A stretch of 64,000 nucleotides of DNA from Paenalcaligenes sp052103955 (GCA_052103955.1 JBQELO010000005.1:1-64000), one strand, 5' to 3'; positions 35,310 through 45,371 are shown, numbered from the stretch's first letter. Notes: generated from the letters alone by a model not told the origin. Program-made: numbers and translations.

Positions 35310-37406
35310 ATGCGCATCGCCTCTCTACCCACCACAAATTTGTCCTACCGCACCCGTTGGTCCAGTGTTTTTCGCACGGTATGGATGCTTATTCTTCTTG
35401 CAGCACTAGGTTTGGCCTTAGCCCGTTTTGCCCTGCTGTATTTTCAAGCACCAGCCACGGTGTCCTTACTGCAAACCGACGTAGGAAAAGCATTCTGGAT
35501 AGGATTACGCTTTGATCTGAAGTTCTTGGCGATACTGTTAGGCCCCTTTATTTTACTAAGCCTTTTGTTTTATAAGGCCTCAACCACGCTTTGGAAAGGT
35601 TTTTATGCCTTTTTCTTGCTGTATGCGTTTGTGCTGCTGGTCGCACTGAACTTACTCAGCGTGGTGAACTTCTATTACTTCACCTTTTACCAAGGCCCCA
35701 TCAACGCGTTGATCTTTGGTTTTGGTGAAGACGACACCTCTGCCATTGTGCAAACCATGTGGCAAGACTTCCCCGTAGTCTCGTTGCTAGCACTCATTTT
35801 TATTGGCAGCGGTGTGCAATGGTGGTTAGCAAAACGCTGGGGGCAACGTCGATTGAGCCATCCCCTAGAACACAGTAGTGCCCTAGGCTTAACGGTAATA
35901 GTCATCATCAGCGTAGCTCTGTTGACACTGCTGGGGCGTGGCAGTGTGGGCAAATTTCCCTTACGCAGCATGCACATGACGGTATCTCAAGATGCGTTTG
36001 TGAACAGCATGGTACCCAGCGGGCTACACGCTCTAGACTTAGCGCGCAAAGAGCGCAGCAGCAATGATCTGGGCAAAGACCCCAACAAGGCCTTAGGTTT
36101 AGCAGGCTTCGCCACATGGCAAGAGGCGGCACAACAGTGCTACTCAGACGCATCGTCTGATGACAATGCCCTGCTATACCAACAGTTTCCGGCTTCACCC
36201 TCTGCAAACACCCCTGCACCACACGTAGTCATGGCTTTAATGGAGTCCTGGGGGCGTCAGTTGATGGATTACGACGACCCACAGCGCAATGATGTACTAG
36301 GCCAACTTCGTCCTTGGATAGAAGGTAAAGCCGATTACTTCGACCACGCCATTTCCTCTGAAAACGGCACACACCCCAGTTTAGAAGCCCTACTGCTAGA
36401 TACGCCTATTTCTCCCCTCACACAAAGCCTATATGGCTACCACTCCTACGACTCCTCGCGCATACAGCCTTATAAAGAAGCAGGCTATAGAACCGTGTTT
36501 TTAACGGCTGGACCGGGTAGCTGGAGGCAGCTCAACACCGTGCTGCAACGCCAGGGCTTTGATGAGGTACTAGACGAGAACGACATTAGAGTGCGCTTCC
36601 CCGACGCATCCTCCCACACCTGGGGACTTGATGACGAGTGGATGTTCAAATACGCAGCGGAACTACTTAAAGAAGCTGACGCGCGCGGTGAAAAAGTCAT
36701 GTTATTTATGATGTCGGTAACAAACCACCCGCCCTATCGTATCCCCGAGCATTACACACCAGCCGCACTGGATACAACGGTACTAGGCGAGGAGATGGCA
36801 ACCGACCCCGACACAGGTCTGTCTATCTTGCAAACCTACCAGTACGCCAACAATGCATTGGGGGAATTCTTAAACACGCTAGAACAACAAAAGGTTCTGG
36901 ATCACACCGTGTTTGCGGCATCGGGAGATCACAATGGGCGCACGCTGTTCGCCTACCCTGACAGCAGCAAACTCGCCTACAAGTTTGGCGTGCCTATACT
37001 GTTTTATATTCCAGCGGCCTACCAACACGCTAACACCCCTGTAGACCTACACGCGTGGAGCAGCCACCAAGATATTTTCCCAACGCTGTGGGCGCATTCC
37101 TTGCCTGAACAACAACTACCACGCTCATCGGGGCGCAACCTTTATAGCCCTCCAGTTCAAGATGCAATGGCTGTCTCGTTATCCGCTTCTGACGGCGGTA
37201 ATGGTGTCGCCATAAGTGAATCAGGTGCCATTAGCAATCTTTGGCGCCCCCACTATTTACACTGGACAGAAGAAGGTGGCTTACAGCCTACCGATACGCC
37301 TTCTGCTGCATTGGTCGCACAAGGTAAACGCCAACTCGCTTGCTTAGCTCTCAGCGATTGGCGCATTCGCCATCAAGCTATTTCGGCTACACAGCATACG
37401 CATTAA
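35310..37406 (+). CDS. LTA synthase family protein (alkaline-phosphatase-fold phosphoglycerol transferase-like)
   Basis: A 698-residue membrane enzyme. Five or so hydrophobic segments occupy residues about 25-215, followed by a large extracytoplasmic sulfatase/phosphatase-fold domain. ALMESWGRQLMDYD holds the first metal-site Glu. The probable nucleophile is Thr in SSENGTHPSLEALL. FAASGDHNGRTLF supplies the Asp-His metal ligands. Members transfer phosphoglycerol or phosphoethanolamine to cell-envelope glycans or lipids; the acceptor is unknown here. The ribosome site is weak. An amidase gene follows after 30 bp. Confidence 0.88.
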   Translation: MRIASLPTTNLSYRTRWSSVFRTVWMLILLAALGLALARFALLYFQAPATVSLLQTDVGKAFWIGLRFDLKFLAILLGPFILLSLLFYKASTTLWKGFYAFFLLYAFVLLVALNLLSVVNFYYFTFYQGPINALIFGFGEDDTSAIVQTMWQDFPVVSLLALIFIGSGVQWWLAKRWGQRRLSHPLEHSSALGLTVIVIISVALLTLLGRGSVGKFPLRSMHMTVSQDAFVNSMVPSGLHALDLARKERSSNDLGKDPNKALGLAGFATWQEAAQQCYSDASSDDNALLYQQFPASPSANTPAPHVVMALMESWGRQLMDYDDPQRNDVLGQLRPWIEGKADYFDHAISSENGTHPSLEALLLDTPISPLTQSLYGYHSYDSSRIQPYKEAGYRTVFLTAGPGSWRQLNTVLQRQGFDEVLDENDIRVRFPDASSHTWGLDDEWMFKYAAELLKEADARGEKVMLFMMSVTNHPPYRIPEHYTPAALDTTVLGEEMATDPDTGLSILQTYQYANNALGEFLNTLEQQKVLDHTVFAASGDHNGRTLFAYPDSSKLAYKFGVPILFYIPAAYQHANTPVDLHAWSSHQDIFPTLWAHSLPEQQLPRSSGRNLYSPPVQDAMAVSLSASDGGNGVAISESGAISNLWRPHYLHWTEEGGLQPTDTPSAALVAQGKRQLACLALSDWRIRHQAISATQHTH

Positions 37407-37436
37407 ACCAGCAACAATCAGAATACGAGACTACCC

Positions 37437-38831
37437 ATGACTATCTACCATCACTCCTTGCAAGCCCTGCATCAGCAACTACGCGATGGCACGCTAAGCG
37501 CCCACGCCCTGATGCAAGAGTGTGCCCAGCGCTATGCACAGTACGAGCCCGCACTGCATGCCTACAAACACTGGAATGGCGACGCTGCGCAACAACAAGC
37601 AAGCGCTATTGATACCCTACTGAAGCAAGGCGTTGATCTGGGGCCGTTGATGGGTATCCCCACCTCGGTTAAAGACTTGTACGGTGTACCAGACATGCCC
37701 GTCTTTGCGGGCACCTCGCATGCGCTGCCTAGCAACTGGCAACAAGCAGGCCCGGTAGTGCGCAGCTTACTGGCACAGTTGGCTCCTATTACTGGTAAAA
37801 CCCATACGGTAGAGTTTGCCTTTGGTGGCATAGGTACGAATGCTCACTGGGGTACTCCCGTAAACCCATGGTCTGTACACGGTGAACACCGTATTCCGGG
37901 CGGCTCTAGCTCAGGTGCTGGGGTAAGCTTAGTTCAAGGCAGTGCCTTGCTCGCCTTAGGTACAGACACCGCAGGCTCGGTACGTATTCCGGCCTCATTT
38001 ACAGGCACTGCTGGGTTGAAACTCAGTGCGCAATTGTGGCCTAACCAACATATAGTGCCACTGTCCCCTACACTGGACACCCCCGGTTTGCTAGCACGTA
38101 GCGTAGAAGATTTGGCTTTTGCCTTTTGCGCTATGGACCAACACATCAACAACGACACAACACCTTTACCTGTAGTGCACGGCCTGCAAGGCTTGCGTAT
38201 TGGTGTGCCAGAACACTTTTTCTGGGACGACGTATCGCCCGATATTGAACAGCTAATACGTCATACCCTAAGTCAGTTTGAACAAAGCGGCGCCACCCTA
38301 GTGCCTGTGCATATCCCACACTGCACTGAAGTCTATGAGGTGTTCAAAGTGGGTGGTTTGGGTGCGCCTGAACTATCGGCCTTGCTGCACAATCACTTAC
38401 CTGAGTGGATAGAGCGCTTAGACCCCATGGTACAAATGCGTGTAGAAGCGGCGAGCACCATGACGTCCAACGAGTATTTGCGCCGACGCAGTGTGCTACA
38501 AACTGGTGCAGAACGAGTACAACCGTTATTCCAAGACGTAGACGTGGTGATGACACCCACTATCGCTATTGCGCCCCCTACCATTGAGGCCATGCGTCAA
38601 ACCGACGCCTACCGCCATGCCAACCTGCTGACGTTGCGCAACACGTCTATCGCCAACTTGTTGGATCTGTGTGCCTTAAGTATGCCTGTGGGGGCAGACA
38701 GCCTAGGTTTACCAGTAGGTTTGCAGTTAATGTGTGCGAATCGCCAAGAACGTCGTCTGTTAGCCATTGGCCGCGCGATTGAAAAACAACTGGGTACGGG
38801 TCAACAAATTTTGGGGACGCCTACACTTTAA
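37437..38831 (+). CDS. Amidase signature family hydrolase
   Basis: A 464-residue amidase with the Ser-cisSer-Lys triad: Lys in PTSVKDLYGVPD, and the Gly/Ser loop PGGSSSGAGVSLVQGSALLA with TDTAGSVRIPASFTG supplying the nucleophile. It resembles stand-alone amidases more than GatA, and no gatB or gatC is adjacent. The substrate is unknown. No signal peptide is seen. It is probably cotranscribed with the upstream envelope enzyme and ends at a strong terminator. Confidence 0.92.
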   Translation: MTIYHHSLQALHQQLRDGTLSAHALMQECAQRYAQYEPALHAYKHWNGDAAQQQASAIDTLLKQGVDLGPLMGIPTSVKDLYGVPDMPVFAGTSHALPSNWQQAGPVVRSLLAQLAPITGKTHTVEFAFGGIGTNAHWGTPVNPWSVHGEHRIPGGSSSGAGVSLVQGSALLALGTDTAGSVRIPASFTGTAGLKLSAQLWPNQHIVPLSPTLDTPGLLARSVEDLAFAFCAMDQHINNDTTPLPVVHGLQGLRIGVPEHFFWDDVSPDIEQLIRHTLSQFEQSGATLVPVHIPHCTEVYEVFKVGGLGAPELSALLHNHLPEWIERLDPMVQMRVEAASTMTSNEYLRRRSVLQTGAERVQPLFQDVDVVMTPTIAIAPPTIEAMRQTDAYRHANLLTLRNTSIANLLDLCALSMPVGADSLGLPVGLQLMCANRQERRLLAIGRAIEKQLGTGQQILGTPTL

Positions 38832-38850
38832 GTGAGTATGCCCTAGTACG

Positions 38851-38877
38851 AAAAGGCCACATTACTGTGGCCTTTTT
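38851..38877. terminator. Bidirectional terminator between the amidase and efflux operons
   Basis: AAAAGGCCAC and GTGGCCTTTT form a ten-bp stem with a six-base loop and a T run. It abuts the stop codon of the convergent outer-membrane channel gene. Confidence 0.88.
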
Positions 38878-40329
38878 TTATTCACCCATCACAAACGCCA
38901 GATTGGCTGCCGCTATCAGTGACGCACTTTGCGCATCCACCTGCGCTTGCTTAGCCAGTAACACAGCACTGGCTGCTTCTGTTGCCATCGTAATGGTACC
39001 CACACCTACTTGATAAGCATCTAATGCGGCGTCGTACGCTGTTTCGGCGGCATTCACTAAGTCGGTAGCTGTTTGATAGCTTTGCAAAGCGGAGTCCAGC
39101 ATGGTTTCAGCGGCAATAATCTCGCGCAAGGCATCACGCTGCAACGCTTGTAAGGTGTTCTCGGCTTCTTGCCTATGTATCTCTGCCTTGCTTAATAAAG
39201 AGCTGCGCAACCCACCATCGAAAATGGGAATACTCACCCCCACCAATACCCCTGTAGAGGTAGATCGATTCGTTAAGTCAGGCAAGGGAATGGGTACGTC
39301 TTGCACATCAAACTGGCTACGGTTTTTCGCTAGCACCGCCCCCATAAACACACTAGGCATAAAGTCGGCTTTTGCCACTTTCACCCCGGCCTCTGCTGCC
39401 TTTAAAGCTGCGTAAGCCGCTGCTACATCATCACGTTCCAGTATCGCCTTTTGCAGCACCTGCTCAGTCATGGGGTCAGACGGTGCCGGCAATTTATGAT
39501 CGATAGAGGTGGCAATGTTCACCTGTTCTGCTGGGCTCACTCCCACTACTTTCAATAATGTCAGATAGGCATTTTTAGCTAAACCTTGGCTAGTCACCAC
39601 ATACAGTTTGGCTTGTGCCACGGCCTGTTGCGCCATCACCTGATCTAAACGCGTTGCTACACCTGCTGCCAAACGCGCATTCACAGCAGCCTCTACCGCT
39701 TGGTAATTCGTTAAGGCTTCTTGTGCCAATACCGTGCGATGCCGTGCCGTGTTGTACTGGTAAAACTGATCCGTCACATCGCGTATGACTTTCTTATGCA
39801 CAGCGTTAAACAGCACGTTACTGGCAAATGAAATGTGCTCTGCACCTTCTAGTAACGCCTCGCGTTTACCAAAATCAAACAACAACCATCCCAGCGTTAA
39901 CGCCGGTACCACACCCTCTACCGAGGTACGAATACGATCCCCACCACCCAAGTTAGACAAGGGTGAAGGGCGTGTTGAACGCTGGTGCCCAGCAATCACA
40001 TTCGCACTTAACACGGGCAAAAAGGTGGCTTCTACCAACCCCACTGACAAGGCAGCTTCACGCGCCCTATTCCAGGCTTGTCGTGTTTCTATATTATTTC
40101 GTTGGCCTAAATCTATTAGCTCTGCCAGCGTGTACTCATGCCCTTCTTGTAGGCTTACCCCAGCAGGTTGATAGGCCATAGTCGCTGTAAGGGTAGACGT
40201 ATTTTTCCAAGGTTGGTCATGACGTGCGGGGGCTCTGTCTATGCTGGTATATGCACATCCACTCAGCAATACCCCCAACAAGGCTGCCGCTATAGGTTTC
40301 ATCATCTGTGTTCTTAACGGCTTATTCAT
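38878..40329 (-). CDS. Outer-membrane efflux channel lipoprotein (NodT/OprM-like)
   Basis: A 483-residue TolC-superfamily channel. The lipobox is LLSGC near residue 25, so the mature N-terminus is lipid-anchored. Two OEP repeats follow, rich in long Ala/Gln helices. It is the last gene of ytcA-hlyD-FUSC-channel and overlaps the FUSC gene by 4 bp (ATGA). AAGGAA lies before the ATG; an extended in-frame start within the FUSC gene is rejected. It should complete a three-part efflux path across the envelope. Confidence 0.92.
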   Translation of the reverse strand: MNKPLRTQMMKPIAAALLGVLLSGCAYTSIDRAPARHDQPWKNTSTLTATMAYQPAGVSLQEGHEYTLAELIDLGQRNNIETRQAWNRAREAALSVGLVEATFLPVLSANVIAGHQRSTRPSPLSNLGGGDRIRTSVEGVVPALTLGWLLFDFGKREALLEGAEHISFASNVLFNAVHKKVIRDVTDQFYQYNTARHRTVLAQEALTNYQAVEAAVNARLAAGVATRLDQVMAQQAVAQAKLYVVTSQGLAKNAYLTLLKVVGVSPAEQVNIATSIDHKLPAPSDPMTEQVLQKAILERDDVAAAYAALKAAEAGVKVAKADFMPSVFMGAVLAKNRSQFDVQDVPIPLPDLTNRSTSTGVLVGVSIPIFDGGLRSSLLSKAEIHRQEAENTLQALQRDALREIIAAETMLDSALQSYQTATDLVNAAETAYDAALDAYQVGVGTITMATEAASAVLLAKQAQVDAQSASLIAAANLAFVMGE

Positions 40330-42161
40330 TCTTGTTCCTTTGCCATACCCCATGCCCCATCTTGCTGCGTTGTGCTGGCTTGCAGTTTTTGATCCAGAGC
40401 ATCCAGAGCTTGCTCTACATTGCTACCCGGTTCCTGCGCTATATCGGTAGATGGAAATGCCATCTGCAAATACAAGCTTTCCAAGGCATCTGGCATTGTC
40501 AATAACACCTGTTGTTGCTGTGTGGCCAACCGCAATGCATTAGGCTCAAAATGCCGCATTACTAACTGCTCACGTACGGTAGCAATCTCACCCACAATGT
40601 ATTCGCCCACATCTTGCCACTGTGCGGCTTGCCACGTGGGTTGCTGTGCTGCTTGGGCTTTCCACCACCCTAACAATTGCTGTAGACGCTGCGTCACCGC
40701 TTTAGAGGTGCTCCACGGCCAAACGCGTGTAAACATCACATACATCACGGCATTACCTAGCAATACGCCCAGTATCCGATCCATGGCAACGGATAGCTCT
40801 ACATCCGGACCAAAGCCCTGCAATACCGTCAGCAAAAAGGCCAAACCTATCTGCACACCAGCATACGAAATGCGTTCCGAGCCCACCGAGACCCATGCCG
40901 CACAGAGGGTGCCGGCAAACACCAACAACATCAGTTGGCCTATAGAGGTCATGTAGGGCATCAGTAATAAAATGGAGCCCACACCTAGCACAGCACCTAT
41001 TAAGCACCCCACTATACGTAAGGTCAGCTTGTGTACCGTTTCACCGGTAGTTCCTAAAGCCACCACATAACATGTAATCATTGCCGTGTGTATGTCTTGC
41101 CACTGCAAAGCGGTGTACACCAAGTAGCAAATAATGGCGGCAGCCGTGGTTTTGAGTGCGTAATACTGATAAGTTGGATTGGTGCGAGCATCGGGTAAAA
41201 AGAAGCCCGATGTTGGGCTTTTTTCTTGTGGTGGCATAGAGTCTGCCATGCGTTCAACCACATACCCCACACGCTTCCAAGCAGTAGTAGGTAGCACGAG
41301 TGCTGGCACCTCTACATCCGGTGCTGCTTGCCCTTGTAATACCGCTGTTGCCCATGCTTCGCAACGTTGTGCCAACCACTCGGCACTGGCATCGTCACGC
41401 TGCGGTGATCTGGCCAAGGCTTTGCATGCCAATAGCAACTGATAACTATTGTGTTGTAACGCTTGCATACGCTGCAATTCAGCACGCGCGCTTAAGCTAA
41501 ACAGTTTGACGAAGATAATCGTTTTGGTAAGGAAGTCATTTCCCTCGCGCAGGGCCGTTTCTAACGCAGCAGGATCAGCCGTTTGTCGTAATGCTGCAGC
41601 AATTAATCGTAAGCGCTCTGCCAAGCGTTGCCGTGTTAGCTTTCGCGGCGATGGCCCTACCACTGCCAAAAATGCCAATAGCACGCCCATGGGCACTAGT
41701 GTCATTAACCACGCGTATAAGATGGCGCGCGTCGCGACTTCGCCAAACGGCACATACCCCACCAACGTCATGATAAAGGCCACAACCAAAGCCACAATAC
41801 TGCCCGCTGGCCCAAGTTTGCTGGCTACGCCTAGGTATAAAAACAGAAATGATCCCACTGCAATGATCGTCATGATCCACAAGGGGCTTTCTACCGCCAA
41901 GCGAGTGAGCATAAACAGCATCAACACCGCGACTGACACCAGCACACAAATACCCAGTGCCATCAGCATACTTTCTGCGGTATTAGGGCGTATCAAAAAC
42001 AGCACTAAATAGCAGCCTATGGCAACCAAGGGAATTTGGTAGATCATGAACATCATGGCGGTGAGCGAACAAATCGCGGCCACGCGCCATGCCATACCTA
42101 GCCTGCCCTCAAAAGGTACCAACTCTGCTTTGATGGCCTGCCACAGTGCTGCCGCCGACAT
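40326..42161 (-). CDS. FUSC family efflux transporter (fusaric acid resistance-like, AaeB-like)
   Basis: A 611-residue inner-membrane protein with two blocks of about five to six helices, residues about 20-165 and 345-500, separated by cytoplasmic segments. This is the duplicated FUSC layout of AaeB/FusC pumps for aromatic acids. ATG 42161 is chosen because AGGAG lies five bases upstream and it overlaps the hlyD stop as ATGA; a GTG 15 bp earlier is possible. It works with the adjacent HlyD protein and outer-membrane channel. The substrate is inferred only by family (aromatic carboxylates). Confidence 0.91.
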   Translation of the reverse strand: MSAAALWQAIKAELVPFEGRLGMAWRVAAICSLTAMMFMIYQIPLVAIGCYLVLFLIRPNTAESMLMALGICVLVSVAVLMLFMLTRLAVESPLWIMTIIAVGSFLFLYLGVASKLGPAGSIVALVVAFIMTLVGYVPFGEVATRAILYAWLMTLVPMGVLLAFLAVVGPSPRKLTRQRLAERLRLIAAALRQTADPAALETALREGNDFLTKTIIFVKLFSLSARAELQRMQALQHNSYQLLLACKALARSPQRDDASAEWLAQRCEAWATAVLQGQAAPDVEVPALVLPTTAWKRVGYVVERMADSMPPQEKSPTSGFFLPDARTNPTYQYYALKTTAAAIICYLVYTALQWQDIHTAMITCYVVALGTTGETVHKLTLRIVGCLIGAVLGVGSILLLMPYMTSIGQLMLLVFAGTLCAAWVSVGSERISYAGVQIGLAFLLTVLQGFGPDVELSVAMDRILGVLLGNAVMYVMFTRVWPWSTSKAVTQRLQQLLGWWKAQAAQQPTWQAAQWQDVGEYIVGEIATVREQLVMRHFEPNALRLATQQQQVLLTMPDALESLYLQMAFPSTDIAQEPGSNVEQALDALDQKLQASTTQQDGAWGMAKEQE

Positions 42162-43219
42162 CAGGGCTCCTGACACGCATTGCCAGCGCGTATGGACACC
42201 GATGCCGATGCCCCCATGCGCATGAGCTCAGGCGGTGGATTATCCAGTTGTATACGCACAGGGAAGCGCTGCGCCACACGTACCCAGTTGAGTGATTTCT
42301 GTACAAAAGGCAGTGAACGCGGCAACGACAACATATCTTCGGTGCTCACGCCCCATCCTATGTCTACGACTTTACCTTCGATGGTGCGCTTAGGTGCCAT
42401 CATGGTGTAGACCGTGGCACACGACCCCAACTGTATCGCCGGCAAATCGGTTTCACGGTAATAGGCCGTAGCAAACCAGTGTTCTGCGTTGATCAAGGTA
42501 AACAACGATTGGTCGGGCAATAAACGTTCGCCTTCTGATACATGCAAGCCTACTACTAAGCCATCGTTAGGCGCACGGATCACCGTGTCATCCAAGGCTT
42601 TTTGGGCCAATGCCAAAGCCACTTGTGTCACTTCTAGTGTTGCTTCTGCAGCGGCTGTTTCACCAATAAGAGCTTCAGCGGCTTCAGCTTGTGATTGCGC
42701 TTGGGTAAGACTGACGCGAGCATCGCGCTCTACTGTTACCGCTGTGTCTAACTCTTGTTTAGTCACATAGCCTTTTTGCGCTAACGGCCGTAGTCGTTGC
42801 ACGGTTCGGCTGGCTAACTCCAAATTCGTTTGTGCACGGCGTATTTGCTCGTCGGCGATAGACGCATTAGAGGTTTCAGCACGAATATGGCGTTTTATTG
42901 TTGCCAAAGTTGCTGTTGCTACGGCCACCTCGGCTTTAGCTTGTTGCACTCGCAGCTCATAGACTTCAGGGTCTAACCTAAAGAGCACGGCATCCCTCGC
43001 TACGCGATCGCCCTCTTTCACCTTTAACTCTATGATCTTTCCTGGCACAGCAGAGCTAATGTGCACAATTTCAGCTTGAATGGTGGCATCTTCTGAGACA
43101 GGATGATTTTTAAGAAATCCCCAGAAAATATAACCAATGACTATTGCCAGGACGACCACCAGCACAGCGATTACCCGTGCCAGATTCTTTTTTGCAGGAT
43201 GCTGTCTGGTATCAGCCAT
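42161..43219 (-). CDS. HlyD/EmrA family membrane fusion protein
   Basis: A 352-residue periplasmic adaptor. One N-terminal membrane anchor (VIAVLVVVLAIVIGYIFWGF) is followed by a biotinyl-lipoyl-like domain. IVHISSAVPGKIIELKVKEG lies on the N-side and APNDGLVVGLHVSEGERL on the C-side, around a coiled-coil hairpin (residues about 95-200). It links the FUSC pump to the outer-membrane channel. The start at 43219 is chosen over a longer frame that overlaps ytcA. It lies 5 bp after the YtcA-like gene. Confidence 0.93.
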   Translation of the reverse strand: MADTRQHPAKKNLARVIAVLVVVLAIVIGYIFWGFLKNHPVSEDATIQAEIVHISSAVPGKIIELKVKEGDRVARDAVLFRLDPEVYELRVQQAKAEVAVATATLATIKRHIRAETSNASIADEQIRRAQTNLELASRTVQRLRPLAQKGYVTKQELDTAVTVERDARVSLTQAQSQAEAAEALIGETAAAEATLEVTQVALALAQKALDDTVIRAPNDGLVVGLHVSEGERLLPDQSLFTLINAEHWFATAYYRETDLPAIQLGSCATVYTMMAPKRTIEGKVVDIGWGVSTEDMLSLPRSLPFVQKSLNWVRVAQRFPVRIQLDNPPPELMRMGASASVSIRAGNACQEP

Positions 43220-43224
43220 AACGT

Positions 43225-43491
43225 TCAACGCGGAGAGTAAATAAAAGCGAAGGCCATGGTGCACAACACCACCATGGACACATAAACCAATAATCGCGCA
43301 GGTAAATAGTCTTCTATGCCTGTGCGTATCAACACCATCCTAATCAGCAACACAATAGGAATCGCCACCCCCACGCCTATTAACCATGACGGGAAGTATG
43401 AGCCGAATAAAAGAAAGGATGGTGCTCTAGCCTGGCTGCACCCAGCTAAGGTCGCGATACAAAAAAGAAACAACAGCTTAAGGGGATTCAT
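43225..43491 (-). CDS. YtcA-like small membrane lipoprotein
   Basis: An 88-residue protein. It has a signal peptide with lipobox TLAGC (Cys near residue 18) and two hydrophobic helices at residues about 38-52 and 68-84. FGSYFPSWLIGVGVAI resembles the YtcA family, small proteins found at the head of HlyD/FUSC efflux operons. Its role is not known. It opens the operon that continues with the adaptor, pump and channel. Confidence 0.82.
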   Translation of the reverse strand: MNPLKLLFLFCIATLAGCSQARAPSFLLFGSYFPSWLIGVGVAIPIVLLIRMVLIRTGIEDYLPARLLVYVSMVVLCTMAFAFIYSPR

Positions 43492-43617
43492 TCACAATAC
43501 CTTTGAGCCAGGACACGACAAACTCGTAAAATGCAAATCAGATAGTAACACTGCCCCTGCTTAGGAAACGATGAAGCATTGGGCTTTCAGTAGAATAAAG
43601 ACAACAAAGGAAATACG

Positions 43618-45261
43618 GTGGAACTGATCAGTCTTATTCTGACCATTTTTATTGCTGTGTTAATAAGTGGTGCCATTCTACGGGTTTTACCCATCCCGTT
43701 TCCATTGCCGCTTATTCAAATAATGTTAGGAATGTTCATTTCTGGCGTATTCAACGAAGGGATCACGCTGAATCCAGATATATTCTTTTTCCTTTTTCTA
43801 CCGCCACTGCTATTTATGGATGGCTGGCGTATTCCCAAAGACAACTTACGCCGCGACAGACTAGGTATCTTTCACCTTGCTTTTGGCTTGGTGATGATTA
43901 CCGTGGTGGGACTTGGGTACTTAATCAACTGGATGATTCCTGCCATGCCCTTACCTGTGGCATTCGCGTTGGCAGCGATTGTGTCCCCCACCGATGCAGT
44001 GGCGGTATCGGGTATTACCCGCAAACTGCCTGTACCTAAACGCATCATGTCGCTATTAGAAGGCGAGGCGCTCTTTAATGACGCCAGTGGTTTGGTGGCC
44101 TTTAGGTTAGCGGTTGCTGCGACGGCTACTGGCACCTTTGTACTGTCATCCGCCACGCTGTCTTTTTTATGGGTAGCCATTGTTGGCTTACTGGCTGGTG
44201 TGGTGGTGGCCCGCGTACTGATTTTCTTACGCAACCAATTCATACGACGCTACGGCGAAGAGGCCGGTTCAGAAATTCTGTTTAGCTTGCTCATGCCGTT
44301 TTGTGCTTACATGCTGGCTGAACACCTAGAAGCCTCAGGAATTTTAGCGGCTGTCGCCGCTGGGATTACGTTGGCACACTCTGACCTATCGGGCTTAGAA
44401 GGCGCCATGACCCGAGTACGCCGCTACGTAGTATGGGACATGCTGCAGTTCACGTTAAACGGCACCATGTTTGTCTTACTGGGGGAACAGTTACCCGGTA
44501 TTTTCCGTGGTGCGATGGACGTAGTACGTGAAACAGGGCACCAAAACCCCAGTTGGATGCTGCTCTATGCTTTAGTGATTTGCATCGTGCTATCGCTGCT
44601 TCGCTTTGTCTGGGTAGCCGTGATTTTGTGGGTGCTCAATAAACTGCCCAAACGCTATAGACCACAAAACCTACCTGAACAACTGAGCTCGCGTGTGTTG
44701 TGGCTAATTTCTTTTGGTGGTGTACGAGGCGCTGTCACCTTAGCTGGGGTGATGTCCCTGCCACTGATGCTTAGCCCTGGAGTACCTTTTCCTGCGCGTG
44801 ATTTAGCCATTTTCCTTGCCGCCAGCGTGATTATTGTGTCGCTAATCACAGCCAGTATTGCTTTGCCCTACTTTCTTAAAAACCAAGCCAAAGCCAGCTA
44901 TACCGAACGCGAAGAGCAACGCCTGCTTGCCTGGCATAGCGCCCACGACGAGGCCAATCGTACATTGGCGAGCTTAGTGGAAAAAGAGAAAGAGCTGCAT
45001 CAGGAATTTTTTGCACAATACGGCGAAGATACCTTACAGCGCGTGCTCGATAACTTACATGGTGCACTGGGCAACCCCGACAACGCCGACACACAAAGCG
45101 TCACCCGTCAGCAATATGAAATGGAAATACGCCTAACCAAAGCCGCTCTACATGCGGCACGCAGCACTATTTTTAAACTGGCTAGGCAACAAAAAATCTC
45201 AGACGAACTGGCGCGTGAAATGGCACACCGTCTGGATATGAACGAAATGCGTCTGGGGTAA
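43618..45261 (+). CDS. Na+/H+ antiporter, CPA1/NhaP family
   Basis: A 547-residue inner-membrane antiporter with about 12 helices (residues 1-425) and a cytoplasmic tail with coiled-coil tendency. SPTDAVAVSGI and LLEGEALFNDASGLVAFRLA are the ion-binding motifs of the family, including the ND pair. RGAVTLAGVMSLPL holds the conserved Arg. The expected role is Na+ or K+ exchange for protons and pH homeostasis. The start codon is GTG with AAAGGAAA upstream. It is divergent from the efflux operon. Confidence 0.93.
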   Translation: MELISLILTIFIAVLISGAILRVLPIPFPLPLIQIMLGMFISGVFNEGITLNPDIFFFLFLPPLLFMDGWRIPKDNLRRDRLGIFHLAFGLVMITVVGLGYLINWMIPAMPLPVAFALAAIVSPTDAVAVSGITRKLPVPKRIMSLLEGEALFNDASGLVAFRLAVAATATGTFVLSSATLSFLWVAIVGLLAGVVVARVLIFLRNQFIRRYGEEAGSEILFSLLMPFCAYMLAEHLEASGILAAVAAGITLAHSDLSGLEGAMTRVRRYVVWDMLQFTLNGTMFVLLGEQLPGIFRGAMDVVRETGHQNPSWMLLYALVICIVLSLLRFVWVAVILWVLNKLPKRYRPQNLPEQLSSRVLWLISFGGVRGAVTLAGVMSLPLMLSPGVPFPARDLAIFLAASVIIVSLITASIALPYFLKNQAKASYTEREEQRLLAWHSAHDEANRTLASLVEKEKELHQEFFAQYGEDTLQRVLDNLHGALGNPDNADTQSVTRQQYEMEIRLTKAALHAARSTIFKLARQQKISDELAREMAHRLDMNEMRLG

Positions 45262-45271
45262 ACGAGGTTAT

Positions 45272-45310
45272 CCCCCGCCCCTGTGTATAACACTGAGGAC
45301 AAGGCGGGGG
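45272..45310. terminator. GC-rich hairpin after the antiporter gene
   Basis: CCCCCGCC and GGCGGGGG pair over eight bp, enclosing a smaller GTG/CAC hairpin. It lies 10 bp past the stop. The T tract is poor, so it may act as a weak terminator. Confidence 0.5.
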
Positions 45311-45371
45311 TAATAGCCCCAACGCTATGAAATTCGCGAGGTGGCTAGACGGTGATCAAAAATTGACCACG

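Noticed and set aside
37437..38831. GatA subunit of Asp/Glu-tRNA amidotransferase
   Set aside because: No gatB or gatC is adjacent, and the sequence fits stand-alone amidases better.
39785..40171. Plus-strand open frames of 100-130 codons opposite the outer-membrane channel gene
   Set aside because: They are shadows of a well-recognised NodT-type gene with no start signals.
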